A stretch of DNA of 64,000 bases from Flavobacterium sp. LC2016-01. Its GTDB lineage: Bacteria > Bacteroidota > Bacteroidia > Flavobacteriales > Flavobacteriaceae. Shown here piece after piece: positions 42,135 through 56,100 of the stretch (positions are counted from its first letter, which is position 1; every line of letters starts with the position of its first letter). The stretch covers positions 496,001-560,000 of the forward strand of contig NZ_WMIC01000002.1 in NCBI RefSeq assembly GCF_009711135.1. Reading direction: 5' to 3'. The notes under the pieces are model-generated. The model was given only the letters and a program-made list of their open reading frames with translations. It was not told the DNA's origin and made no database searches. A program made the position numbers and the translations under genes.

Positions 42135-45100
42135 ATGAAAAAAAAATCAAAGAATACTGGGTTTTTATACCGAGTGTTCCAAAATGACCTAAAATTGAAA
42201 CTAACTACACTACTTATTTTGGTCGCCATGTTCAATATCAGAGCAAATACTTATGCCCAAAAGACAAAAGTAACGCTGGAATTAAACAATTCAACCATCG
42301 AAAAGGTTATCGAGACCATAGAACAAAAAACAGATTTCAGGTTTATTTACAAATTGAATGATATCGATCTGGATCGAACGATTTCAATTAATGTAAAAGA
42401 CCAGTCGATTTATGTAGTTCTAGATAAGCTATTTAAAGGAACTCCAACCGAATTTAAAATTCGCGACACTCAGATTATCTTAAAAAAGCCGGAACTTAAA
42501 ACGGAAGTTATTCCGTTCCAAAAACAAACTGTATCTGGTATAATTACCGATGAAAACGGATTGCCTTTGCCAGGTGCATCGGTTATTGAAGAAGGAACTA
42601 AAAACGGTATGGTAACTGATTTTGACGGAAAATACAAACTTACTGTTGAAAGCAGCCAATCTGTAATCATAGTGACTTTTGTTGGATACAAAGAGAAAAA
42701 AGTAATCGCTAATCAAAGCGTAATAAATATTCAGCTTATTCCAGATGCCACAAACTTACAGGAAATTGTAGTTGTTGGTTACGGTTCTACAGCAAGAAAA
42801 GATGTTACTGGAGCTGTTTCTTCAGTAACTGCAAAAGACATGAACCAAGGTGCAATCGTAAATCCTTTGCAATTGATTGCTGGTAAAGCTGCCGGTGTAA
42901 ATATCACGCAAATTGGTAGTGAGCCAGGTTCAGGGCCAAGTGTACGTATTCGTGGTATTTCTTCTTTAATTGGAGGAAATGACCCTTTGGTAGTTGTGGA
43001 TGGAATTCAGGGAAACATGGATTTATTAAATCAGGTTCCGCCAAGTGAAATTGAAACTATAGATATTTTAAAAGATGCTTCTGCAACTGCAGTTTATGGT
43101 TCTCGAGGAGCACCTGGAGTTATTATCGTAACGACTAAAAAGAATAAAGCAGGAAAAACTACAATGGAATATGTAGGCTCAACTTCAGTTGATTTTATTC
43201 CAAAAAAATTAGACATGCTTGATGCTGACCAATGGTGGAAAACGGCTCAAAGTGTTGGTGTTCCAGCCTCTGCAAATCATGGTTCAAATACAGATTGGTA
43301 TGGTCTTTTGACACAAACTGGAATTACACAAACACATACGCTTTCATTTGGTGGCGGAACTGATAAATTTAATTACAGAGCTTCTATAACTGCTATTATG
43401 CAAGATGGAGTTGTAATTAATTCTAGTAATCAAAAATACATTGGCCGTATTCAGGCAACGCAATTGGCGCTTGATGATAAATTAAAATTGACTTTTAATT
43501 TAAATACTGGAGTAAATAATTTAACAAGCAGTATTGGCAGTATTGGAACGGTTGCTTACACGTCAAATCTAATTACAAATTCATTATTGGCCAGACCAAC
43601 AGATCCGGTTTTTAATACTGATGGAAGTTATTTTACAGATCCAACTGTATTTCACTATTTAAACCCTTATGCAGCAGCACAAGAGGTAACCAGTGAAACT
43701 CAAAATGATAATTTATTTGGAAGCTTAAAAGCAGATTTAGACTTAGGCAAAGGCTTTACAGCAAACTGGTTTGGAAGCTGGAGAAAGACCAATAGAAACG
43801 AAGGATATTATATGCCCGCTAGATCAACTGATGCTTATGCAATGGAGCAGAACGGCTTTGGCAACATTAAAAATGACAGGCAAAACGAAAAACTGACGAA
43901 TCTTAGTCTTACCTACAAAAAGACTTTTGGAATCCATAGTTTTAACGCTTTGGCTTTATACGAATGGCAAAACCAAACGTATCAGGGCAGTTTTACTCAG
44001 GCAAGAGGTTTTATTAGTGATGAAGCTAGTTACAATGCACTGCAGTTTGGTGATTTGTCTAAAGTAAGAGCAGGAGATATTAAAACGTATAAAAATGACC
44101 GTTCTTTAGTTTCTTATTTAGGAAGATTAAACTACTCTTTATTAGATCGTTATTTACTTACCGCAAGTATTAGACGAGATGGTTCATCTGTATTTGGTTC
44201 CAACAACAAATGGGGGAATTTCCCTTCAGCATCTGTAGCATGGCAAATTAACAAAGAGTCATTCATGACAAATCAAACTTTGTTTAATGAGTTGAAATTA
44301 CGTGTTGGATATGGTGTAACAGGAAATCAGCAAGGTCTTAATCCGCAAACGTCATTGCCATTGGTTGATAGCGCTGGAAATATTTATTTTGGAGGATCGA
44401 TCATCACCAATTTTACTATTGCTCAAAATGCCAATGCTGATTTGAAATGGGAAACTAAAAAACAAACTAACATTGGACTTGATTTTGCTCTTTTAGACAA
44501 CAGATTAAGAGGTAGCGTAGATGTTTACGATTCAAGAACAGATAATCTTCTATTTGATTACACTGTACCTCAGCCTCCTTATCCTTATAATAAAATTAAA
44601 GCCAATGTTGGAAGTATTTCAAACAAAGGTTTAGAAGTTGCACTTGCCTATGATGTGATCAGAACTGACAACAGTACTTTGACACTTGCAGGAAATGTAT
44701 CGTTCATGAAAAATGAAGTGCTTAACTTAAGCGGTAGTATTAACGGAATTCCTTTAAATACTGACTATGTAAACTGGGGAGCACCAAACTCTTTATTAGT
44801 ACAAGGAAAACCGGTTGGGTCATTTTATATTTTACAGAGTACCGGTAAAAATTCAAATGGTGTAGAAACAGTTGCAGATATTGACGGAAACGGAATAATT
44901 GATCAGGGTGTAAAAAGTCCGGATCGCTATTATGCAGGTTCGGCTTTGCCAACTTATACTTTTGCATTTAATCCATCTTATAGACACAAAAACTTTGATG
45001 CTTCTATGTTATGGAGAGGTTCTGGTGGAAATAAAATCTACAATAACCTAAATCAAAGATTAAGTATGTTGGAAAATACTGGTAGTTCTAATGTTTTGCA

Positions 45101-45407
45101 AAGTGCGGTTGATAAAGGAATTTTTTCTTCTCCATACGGATCTGATTTATGGTTAGAAGATGGTTCATTCGTACGTTTAGAAAATGTTACTGCCGGATAT
45201 TCTTTCCGTTTTACTGATAAATACGTTGATTCTATCCGACTTTCTCTTACAGGAAACAATTTGCTGTTAATTACAGATTACACAGGTGTTGATCCAGAAT
45301 TAAACATAAGCGGAAGTGGTGATCCTAATGATAATTTTGGTGGTGATAAAGGAATTTATCCACGTACCAGAAGTGTTGCATTTGGTTTGACTGTAAAATT
45401 TAAATAG
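42135..45407 (+). CDS. SusC-like TonB-linked outer membrane receptor with STN domain
   Basis: 1090 aa. A signal region ends near residue 41. Residues about 52-118 form an STN (secretin/TonB short N-terminal) domain (EKVIETIEQKTDFRFIYKLN), the module that talks to FecR. Then a carboxypeptidase-regulatory-like domain at about 130-210 (SGIITDENGLPLPGASVIEE), a TonB-box-like segment LQEIVVVGYG, the plug at about 220-335 (VRIRGISSLIGGNDPLVVVD; ILKDASATAVYGSRGAPG), and the barrel to the end (GLTVKFK). With SusD it forms the pedal-bin transporter. Ligand, from the enzymes encoded next to it, should be a starch-derived oligosaccharide. Confidence 0.94.
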   Translation: MKKKSKNTGFLYRVFQNDLKLKLTTLLILVAMFNIRANTYAQKTKVTLELNNSTIEKVIETIEQKTDFRFIYKLNDIDLDRTISINVKDQSIYVVLDKLFKGTPTEFKIRDTQIILKKPELKTEVIPFQKQTVSGIITDENGLPLPGASVIEEGTKNGMVTDFDGKYKLTVESSQSVIIVTFVGYKEKKVIANQSVINIQLIPDATNLQEIVVVGYGSTARKDVTGAVSSVTAKDMNQGAIVNPLQLIAGKAAGVNITQIGSEPGSGPSVRIRGISSLIGGNDPLVVVDGIQGNMDLLNQVPPSEIETIDILKDASATAVYGSRGAPGVIIVTTKKNKAGKTTMEYVGSTSVDFIPKKLDMLDADQWWKTAQSVGVPASANHGSNTDWYGLLTQTGITQTHTLSFGGGTDKFNYRASITAIMQDGVVINSSNQKYIGRIQATQLALDDKLKLTFNLNTGVNNLTSSIGSIGTVAYTSNLITNSLLARPTDPVFNTDGSYFTDPTVFHYLNPYAAAQEVTSETQNDNLFGSLKADLDLGKGFTANWFGSWRKTNRNEGYYMPARSTDAYAMEQNGFGNIKNDRQNEKLTNLSLTYKKTFGIHSFNALALYEWQNQTYQGSFTQARGFISDEASYNALQFGDLSKVRAGDIKTYKNDRSLVSYLGRLNYSLLDRYLLTASIRRDGSSVFGSNNKWGNFPSASVAWQINKESFMTNQTLFNELKLRVGYGVTGNQQGLNPQTSLPLVDSAGNIYFGGSIITNFTIAQNANADLKWETKKQTNIGLDFALLDNRLRGSVDVYDSRTDNLLFDYTVPQPPYPYNKIKANVGSISNKGLEVALAYDVIRTDNSTLTLAGNVSFMKNEVLNLSGSINGIPLNTDYVNWGAPNSLLVQGKPVGSFYILQSTGKNSNGVETVADIDGNGIIDQGVKSPDRYYAGSALPTYTFAFNPSYRHKNFDASMLWRGSGGNKIYNNLNQRLSMLENTGSSNVLQSAVDKGIFSSPYGSDLWLEDGSFVRLENVTAGYSFRFTDKYVDSIRLSLTGNNLLLITDYTGVDPELNISGSGDPNDNFGGDKGIYPRTRSVAFGLTVKFK

Positions 45408-45415
45408 TAAAAGAA

Positions 45416-46924
45416 ATGAAAATTAAAAATATAGTACTAGCAGGAAGCGCATGCCTCCTAACACTTTTTAGTTGTACAGATATCAACGAAAATATATACG
45501 ACAAATACCAACCTGACACGTTTTACGGAACTCCGGAAGGAGCCAACATAGCGCTGGCCAGTGTTTATGCCGAAATCCCTGGAGATTTTGAACGTAAAAG
45601 TGTACCTGGAGTAGGTTACGCCGGAGCTGATAACGGCTGGTACGACATGAACTGTATGTCATCAGATGAGCAGGTGATTCCGCATAGAAATGACGGTAAC
45701 TGGCAACAGGATTTTGCCCGTTTGCACAAACATGAGTGGCTGCCAAATGAATTCATTATCAACAATACCTGGAACTGGTTATACAATAGTATTTTCAAAG
45801 CCAATTTAGCGGTTGAATTATTAGAAAAAGCAAAAGCAGATCCTTCAAAAATTGCTGAAGCAAAAGTATTGCGCGCTTTCTTTTATTATTTATTGATTGA
45901 TGATTTTGGTGATGTTCCTTTCTTCACCGATAATAATATTACAGTTGATAAAATTCCTCAGTCTAGCCGTAAAGAAGTGTATGCTTTTATCGTAAAAGAA
46001 TTAACTGCAAACGTAGAATTGCTTTCTGTTACAAAAGGAGGAAATTATTACGGGAGATTCAACAAATGGGCTGGTTATACGCTTTTAGCAAAAGTATATT
46101 TGAATGCTCAGGTTTATACTGGAGAAGCAAAATGGGCCGAATCTTTAGCGGCTTGCAATAAAGTAAGCGAAGGTGGTTTTACACTGCATTCTGGTGCAGC
46201 AAATGATGCTAGTCCGTTAGGAAATAAATACTACGAATTATTTGGGGATGTACTTCCAGATGACGAAACGATTTTGCCAATTTTTGCGACGCTTGATGTC
46301 GTTTCTCGTAACGTTTACGCTGTTCGTAGTGTATACGGTCCACAGGGCACCAATATGTTTGGACTTTCTGGATGGAACGGAACTATTGTGCCTACCGATT
46401 TCTTCCTGAAATATGCTACAAATGATATTAGAAGAAAACAATTTTTATTTGGAGAACAACCGGGCGGATTTAATTACACGCTTGAAGTGGGTTCTTTAGA
46501 TAATCCAGGAGCAGCTCCTCAAGCGGGAGTTCGTAATGTTAAGTTCTATCCTGCTGGAGTAAAAAGCGGTGGTGGAGCTTCAAATGATTTTCCGATTTTC
46601 AGATATGCTGACGTAATTTTAATGATGGCAGAATGTAATGTACGTTTAGGAAATCCTGCTGCTGCGAAACCTTTTGTAGATCAAATCAGACAACGTGCCG
46701 GTTTAGATGGTCTGGCTGCAAACCCAACTCTTGACGATATTTATAACGAAAGAGGATTCGAATTAAACTGGGAAGGTCATAGAAGACAAGACATGATTCG
46801 TTTTGACAAATTTTTATTGGCAAACGAATTCAGACCAGCTTCTCCTGTTTTCAGAAAATTGTTCCCAATTCCAACATCTGCTTTAGATGCAAATCACGGA
46901 CTTAAACAAAACCCAGGTTACTAA
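45416..46924 (+). CDS. SusD/RagB-family glycan-binding lipoprotein
   Basis: 502 aa lipoprotein; the lipobox cysteine is in LLTLFSCTD (about residue 20). Helical TPR-like body with the family segments EGANIALASVYAEI, AKVLRAFFYYLLIDDFGDVPFFT and the C-terminal ERGFELNWEGHRRQDMIRFDKF. It caps the SusC barrel on the cell surface and feeds oligosaccharide in. It starts 8 bp after susC and belongs to the same operon. Confidence 0.95.
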   Translation: MKIKNIVLAGSACLLTLFSCTDINENIYDKYQPDTFYGTPEGANIALASVYAEIPGDFERKSVPGVGYAGADNGWYDMNCMSSDEQVIPHRNDGNWQQDFARLHKHEWLPNEFIINNTWNWLYNSIFKANLAVELLEKAKADPSKIAEAKVLRAFFYYLLIDDFGDVPFFTDNNITVDKIPQSSRKEVYAFIVKELTANVELLSVTKGGNYYGRFNKWAGYTLLAKVYLNAQVYTGEAKWAESLAACNKVSEGGFTLHSGAANDASPLGNKYYELFGDVLPDDETILPIFATLDVVSRNVYAVRSVYGPQGTNMFGLSGWNGTIVPTDFFLKYATNDIRRKQFLFGEQPGGFNYTLEVGSLDNPGAAPQAGVRNVKFYPAGVKSGGGASNDFPIFRYADVILMMAECNVRLGNPAAAKPFVDQIRQRAGLDGLAANPTLDDIYNERGFELNWEGHRRQDMIRFDKFLLANEFRPASPVFRKLFPIPTSALDANHGLKQNPGY

Positions 46925-46938
46925 AAACAAAAACTATT

Positions 46939-48018
46939 ATGAAAAAATATATAAATAAATTATTCGTATTAGGCAGTTTGCTTTTTTTAGCTGCTTCCTG
47001 CGAAACCGAAGGACAACTAACAACCTTAGCAACGGTAACGTTTCCTTCTGCGATTGAAGTTTCGTCAAGCACAATTGTACTTAAAGAAGATACTTCAGAT
47101 CAATCCGCTTTATTGGTGTCTTGGCCAAAAGTAACCTATCCAATTGCTGCACCTGTAACTTATGCGATACAATTTGATTTACCTACCGACATTACAGGAA
47201 CTGAAGCTTGGGCAAAAGCGAAACGTGTTGACGTTGGAGAAGATGTTTTAAGCAAATCCTTTACTAGTTTCGAATTGAATAAAATTGCCACAGATTTAGG
47301 GCTTAAACCTAATGTTGCGGGAGATTTAGTAATTCGCGTAGAATCTTCAATGGATCATAGAATTTATTCAGATCCGGTTACCATCAAAGTTACTCCTTAC
47401 TTAAAAACTGTGGTTATAGGCGAAATCTATATGCCGGGAAGTTATCAAGGATGGGCTGTAGAAACTGCTGCTGCCTTAACAGAAATCCAATTGCAAGTTT
47501 ATCAGGGTTATATGACTTTGCCTGACGGTGCGGGTCCTGGATTTAAATTAAACAAAGGAAGAAACTGGGCGCAATTTTTTGGTGCTGGTGCAACAAATGC
47601 TGATATGAAAAACATGAGTGACACTGATTTTACACTTCCGGGAGCAGGTTCGTACCAAATTAAAGCTAATTTAAATACTTTAAAATGGAGCGCTACGCCT
47701 TATTCATGGGGAATTGTTGGAACTTCTCAAGCAGGCGGATGGGATAATAGCACACCAATGAGCTACGACCATCAAACCAAAACCTGGAAAGTTACGGCCA
47801 ATTTAACTACAGGAGCTTTAAAATTCAGACTAAACAATAGCTGGACTATCAATTATGGACCAGCAGATCCTTCAACCAATACAATTAATTTAGACAATGG
47901 AGGTGCTTATGACATTCCTGAAGCAGGCTTGTACGAAGTAACTTTTAAAATCAATGAAGTAGATCCGGTAACGAATGGTTATCCAAAAACTGCTACTTGT
48001 ACCATTGTTAAAAAATAA
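46939..48018 (+). CDS. SusE/SusF-like surface glycan-binding lipoprotein
   Basis: 359 aa, lipobox LFLAASCETE (Cys about residue 21). The N-terminal SusE-type Ig-like domain covers about 30-155 (VLKEDTSDQSALLVSWPKV). Two starch-binding-like modules follow: about 157-245 (GEIYMPGSYQGW) and about 255-345 (WGIVGTSQAGGWDNSTPM with LKFRLNNSW). SusE and SusF proteins of this size hold maltooligosaccharide at the surface. Two binding modules make it closest to SusE. Confidence 0.9.
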   Translation: MKKYINKLFVLGSLLFLAASCETEGQLTTLATVTFPSAIEVSSSTIVLKEDTSDQSALLVSWPKVTYPIAAPVTYAIQFDLPTDITGTEAWAKAKRVDVGEDVLSKSFTSFELNKIATDLGLKPNVAGDLVIRVESSMDHRIYSDPVTIKVTPYLKTVVIGEIYMPGSYQGWAVETAAALTEIQLQVYQGYMTLPDGAGPGFKLNKGRNWAQFFGAGATNADMKNMSDTDFTLPGAGSYQIKANLNTLKWSATPYSWGIVGTSQAGGWDNSTPMSYDHQTKTWKVTANLTTGALKFRLNNSWTINYGPADPSTNTINLDNGGAYDIPEAGLYEVTFKINEVDPVTNGYPKTATCTIVKK

Positions 48019-48059
48019 TCTATCATTATTAAAAATAAGCTAGATTAGTTTGAGTGATA

Positions 48060-48085
48060 CCTGCCTTTTTTGAGGGAAAGGCAGG
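48060..48085 (+). promoter_or_regulatory. hairpin between the SusE-like and amylase genes
   Basis: CCTGCCTTT (48060-48068) and AAAGGCAGG (48077-48085) pair perfectly, with no U-tract. It may stabilise the upstream susCDE mRNA or reduce read-through to the enzymes. Confidence 0.55.
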
Positions 48086-48106
48086 ATATCTTTCAACTTT
48101 CTGTTT

Positions 48107-51737
<3,631 letters not shown>

Positions 51738-51762
51738 AAATTTGGTTAATTAGGTAGTAAGT

Positions 51763-51798
51763 AAAAATGGCGCATGAAATTTTCGTGCGCCATTTTTT
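51763..51798 (+). terminator. terminator after the GH97 gene
   Basis: AAAAATGGCGCA (51763-51774) pairs with TGCGCCATTTTT (51786-51797). It may also act on the minus-strand DUF5683 gene, which ends 12 bp beyond it. Confidence 0.85.
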
Positions 51799-51809
51799 AT
51801 ACAATCTTT

Positions 51810-52376
51810 TTAAAATGAATAAGCAAGAGAAAGTCCATAATTGCGAGACAGGTTTTCATTTCTGAAATTTATTACAGGTTTAAAAGCCAATTTTTCACTT
51901 ACATTAAATTGAGACAAAGCGGCATCAATATTAGCATCAATGATATTTAAAACATAAAAACCTACAATAAATAAGGCTGATAAATCTCTGTTTCTCTGAA
52001 ACTGTTTTTGCGCAGTCAATAATTGATTTTCACTTAATCTGGCCAGATAATCTGAATCACTTGTTTTGCCAAGAAGTCTATTTTTGTATTCGTCTCGGTA
52101 AATATTATAATTTTTCTGGCTGTCAACATAAAAGTAAACGCTGGTGCCAATTGCGCCATAAACCAATGGAACTTTCCAGTATTTTTTATTGTAAACCTGT
52201 CCTAAACCAGGTAAAATAGCCGAATAAAAAGCTGCTTTTGCCGGACGAAGCGGATCAATTGTTTCCGATTTCAATGTATCGTTTAAAACAATTTTATTTT
52301 TTTCCTGAGCAGTTATTGTAGTTAATCCAAAAAATAAAAATAGAAGAATAAAGTAGTAGTAGTAGTAGCAGTGCAT
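51810..52376 (-). CDS. DUF5683 membrane protein
   Basis: 188 aa. A hydrophobic N-terminal signal (1-24) contains five Tyr in a row coded by a trinucleotide repeat. The DUF5683 pattern follows: PAKAAFYSAILPGLGQVYNKKYWKVPLVYG (in two hydrophobic segments), a charged middle (about 95-130), a third hydrophobic segment (LFIVGFYVLNIIDANIDAAL), and a C-terminal tail ending LSLAYSF. The family is widespread in Bacteroidota with no known function. I recognise the PGLGQVYNKKYWK block only. Confidence 0.8.
   Translation of the reverse strand: MHCYYYYYFILLFLFFGLTTITAQEKNKIVLNDTLKSETIDPLRPAKAAFYSAILPGLGQVYNKKYWKVPLVYGAIGTSVYFYVDSQKNYNIYRDEYKNRLLGKTSDSDYLARLSENQLLTAQKQFQRNRDLSALFIVGFYVLNIIDANIDAALSQFNVSEKLAFKPVINFRNENLSRNYGLSLAYSF
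52352..52366. repeat. (AGT)5 microsatellite in the DUF5683 signal region
   Basis: Five perfect AGT units (ACT on the coding strand) follow the start codon by three codons and give the poly-Tyr run. Length changes would stay in frame. Confidence 0.7.
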
Positions 52377-52521
52377 ATAAGTTCGCTTTGAAATTTTATC
52401 AAAGAAAACTTTTTAGTTCTAAGATTTTTCTTAAATAAAAGATAAATAAAACTTAATAATTTTTTGCCACGACCCGAACGATAGCGAACAGGCAAAGCAA
52501 TTCGCGAATTAGCACGAATTT

Positions 52522-53007
52522 TTATTTTTCTATTTTTAATTCAGGATAAATATCATCCTTGGTATTTAAAATTAAATCTGGTCCAAATGACTTCAAAACA
52601 TAATCATTTTCTAATTTTTTATAATAAAATCTTGCAGGTTTAGATTTATTAAAATCAAATTCATTACTGAAAAGTTCCTGATCGCTAAAAAACTTATTTT
52701 GTGGTCTTAATTGTGCCAAACTATCTGGATATTGACCATTTTTACTTTTATAAAACTCCAAATCTTTCACTACTTCGTTCAATTGAATATTGGTAAATTG
52801 AATTAGATTCTTTTTTTGAAAATCACTGTTTAGAAAAATATACCAAAATAAAGGAGTGAAAAGAATTCCGGCCAATCCTATTAATTTCATTTTATTATCC
52901 TTTCTAATAAATCCCTGAAAAATTAAAACTATTCCAGCTATCAATCCGAAATTTGGAATCAATCCTATAAAACCTAATTTATAAAGGCTTTTTGAAGTCA
53001 TCTTCAT
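52522..53007 (-). CDS. membrane-anchored protein with pseudopilin (GspG)-like domain
   Basis: 161 aa. Two hydrophobic segments at about 9-30 and 40-62 anchor it; the rest is outside. The outer part, LNEVVKDLEFYKSKNGQYPD (helix), SLAQLRP, and SFGPDLILNTKDDIYPE near the end, resembles the C-terminal head of type II secretion major pseudopilins, including the calcium-site loop G-x-D-x-x-x-x-T-x-D-D. It lacks the class III pilin N-terminus (Phe-Thr-Leu-x-Glu), so it is not a normal pilin. Start codons MKM/MTS are both possible. No secretion genes are nearby. Confidence 0.7.
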   Translation of the reverse strand: MKMTSKSLYKLGFIGLIPNFGLIAGIVLIFQGFIRKDNKMKLIGLAGILFTPLFWYIFLNSDFQKKNLIQFTNIQLNEVVKDLEFYKSKNGQYPDSLAQLRPQNKFFSDQELFSNEFDFNKSKPARFYYKKLENDYVLKSFGPDLILNTKDDIYPELKIEK

Positions 53008-53058
53008 TATAATTATTCTTTTAAAATGAGGTAAATAGAACTACAAAACTTCTCGCTT

Positions 53059-53130
53059 AGCCCCGATAGGACTGGAAATCCTTTTGCGCCGGGGTTCGGC
53101 GTAAAAGATTGAAAGGGATAGCGGGACTAA
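53059..53130. repeat. 72-bp palindromic element, copy 2 (upstream gap of mfd operon end)
   Basis: Begins TAGCCCCGATAG and ends GGATAGCGGGACTA, matching copy 1 at 20005. The core stem is CTTTTGCGCCG (53082-53092) with CGGCGTAAAAG (53098-53108), loop GGGTT as in copy 1. Three stem positions changed on both sides and one is a G-T wobble. Confidence 0.8.
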
Positions 53131-53172
53131 TGTTCTTATGAAACAAAATTGATCTGCTCCTAAATCAGAATA

Positions 53173-56100
53173 TTACTCTCCCAACATCTCCATCAATTCC
53201 AAAGCTCGTTTCGTTGATTTTACATTCTCAAAAGTCAGTAAAAGTCGCAAACCGTTTGGCGTTTGCTTTTCTTTCATCGTACAAAGATTACTGTGTGTCT
53301 GTACAAATTTTATCATTTTATGAAAACGCTTCGATTGGTAATAATCCGATTGCTGATCGGAGACGAAATAACCAATCATTTTGCCTTTTTTCATCACCAG
53401 TTTCTCAATTCCTACGGCAGTAGCAATCCATTTGATGCGAATACTGTTCATCAAAGCATTGGCACGCGGAGGCAACGGCCCGAAACGGTCAATTAATTTG
53501 TTTTGGAAAATAACCAATTCTGCTTCGTTTTTCACAGAACCTAATTCGTTGTACAAACTCAAACGCTCGGTAACGTTGTTGATATATTCATCCGAAAATA
53601 ACAATTCAAAATCCGTATCGATTTGTAAATCTTTTACGTATTCTTTCGTTTCAATATCGTTCTCTTCCGGATATAAATCTTTAAATTCGTTTTCTTTTAA
53701 TTCTTCGATGGCTTCGTTCATGATTTTTTGGTACGTATCAAAACCAATTTCGTTGATGAAACCGCTTTGTTCTCCACCCAGTAAATCTCCCGCACCACGA
53801 ATTTCAAGATCTTTCATGGCAATGTTGAAACCGCTTCCGAGTTCGCTGAATTGCTCCAAAGCCTGAATACGTTTTCTGGCATCTTCAGTCATCGAAGAAT
53901 ACGGCGGACAGATGAAATAACAGAATGCTTTTTTATTACTACGCCCTACTCTACCACGCATTTGATGCAAATCTGATAATCCGAAATTGTTAGCATTGTT
54001 GATGAAAATCGTGTTGGCATTTGGAACGTCCAATCCACTTTCAATGATGGTTGTTGCAACCAAAACATCAAAATCTCCGTTCATGAAACCTAACATCAAA
54101 TCTTCCAGTTTGGCGCCGTCCATTTGCCCGTGACCAATTCCGACTCTTGCATTTGGAACCAAACGCTGAATCATTCCAGCTACTTCTTTTATATTTTCGA
54201 TTCGGTTATTGATGAAGAAAACCTGTCCGTTTCGCTGGATTTCATACGAAATCGCATCACGAATAATTTCTTCATTAAAACCAACCACATTCGTTTCAAT
54301 CGGATAACGATTTGGCGGAGGTGTCGTAATTACAGATAAATCACGCGCCGCCATTAACGAAAACTGAAGTGTTCTCGGAATCGGGGTTGCGGTTAATGTC
54401 AACGTATCAACATTCGCAGCAATGGTTTTTAATTTATCTTTTACGTTAACGCCAAATTTTTGTTCTTCATCAACAATCAATAAACCTAAGTCTTTAAAAA
54501 CTACATTTTTGTTGACTAATTGATGTGTTCCAATGACAATATCTAGTTTTCCTTCGGCTAAATCTTTTAAGGTCTGTGTTTTTTGCTTTGCCGTTCTGAA
54601 TCGGTTTAAATAACCAATTGAAACCGGCATATCTTTTAATCGTTCCGTAAAAGTTCTATAATGTTGATAAGCCAAAATCGTTGTCGGCACCAAAACGGCG
54701 ACTTGTTTGCTATTATCAACAGCTTTAAAAGCGGCACGAATCGCAACTTCCGTTTTTCCGAAACCAACGTCACCACAGACCAAACGATCCATTGGGCGAT
54801 CGCTTTCCATATCAGCTTTTACTTCTGCTGTCGATTTAGTTTGATCGGGCGTGTCTTCGTAAATGAACGAACTTTCTAATTCGTTTTGCAAATAACTATC
54901 CGGCGCAAATTGAAAACCTTTTTCTAAACGTCGTTTTGCATACAATTGAATCAAATTGAAGGCAATATGTTTGACACGCGCTTTGGTTTTTTGTTTTAAA
55001 ATTTTCCAGGCGTTCGAACCTAATTTGTAGATTTTAGGAGGCGTTCCGTCTTTTCCGTTGTATTTGGAAATTTTATGAAGCGAGTGAATGCTTACGTACA
55101 CAATATCATTATCAGCATAAACCAATTTTATGGCTTCCTGCGTTTTGCCTTCCACTTGAATTTTCTGCAAACCGCCAAACTTCCCGATTCCGTGATCGAT
55201 GTGCGTTACATAATCACCGACAGAAAGTGAAGTCAATTCTTTCAGCGTAATATTTTGCTTTTTTGAATAACCGTTTTTGATGTTGAATTTATGATAACGC
55301 TCAAAAATCTGGTGATCGGTATAAGCCGTAATCTGATTTTCCTCGTCAATAAATCCTTGGTACAAAGGCAGTACAATCGTGTTGTATTGTTTTCGGATAT
55401 TCTCTGAATTGGCTTCATCCAAAGATTCAAAAATATCATGAAAACGTTTTGCCTGCGTTTCATTCGAACAGAACAAATAATTTTTATATCCGTTAAAATG
55501 ATTGTCGCTCAGATTATTCAGCAACAAATCAAATTGTTTATTGAAAGAAGGCTGAGGCTGAATATGAAATTCGAATTTCTTGGTGGTTTTAAAAATGGGT
55601 TTGGAAGCCAATTCGACAATCGAAAAGTCCAAAGCACGTTTTATAAAGGAACTTTGATTTAAGAACAATTGTTCCGGAGTCGCGTGTTTTATTTCTTTGG
55701 ATAATTTCTCAAAAGCTTCTTCTGCTCTTGCAAATTGTTTATCCAATTGACTAAAAAGTCCGTCCGTATTTTGAATGAAAAGAACTGTTTTTTCGGCAAT
55801 ATAATCTAAAAAACTTTCACGGTTTTCCTGAAATACCTTGTTTTCGACATTCGGGATAATCGTGATTTTTTTATGCGTTTCGACAGACAATTGTGTTTCT
55901 ACATCAAAACTTCTGATACTGTCCACTTCATTTCCAAAGAATTCAATTCGATACGGATGATCGTTTGAAAAAGAAAAAACATCTACAATTCCTCCACGAA
56001 CCGAAAATTCGCCAGGTTCTGTGATAAAATCGACTCTTTTAAATTCATATTCAAACAACACTTCGTTGATAAAATCAATCGAAATTTTATCGTTCAAAGC

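Noticed and set aside
52352..52366. Phase-variable switch at the AGT microsatellite
   Set aside because: Unit length is three, so slippage changes only the number of Tyr residues and cannot switch the gene off.
53381..53866. 161-codon frame antisense to mfd
   Set aside because: Mfd is strongly conserved across the region; the antisense frame shows no domain and is a codon-bias shadow.
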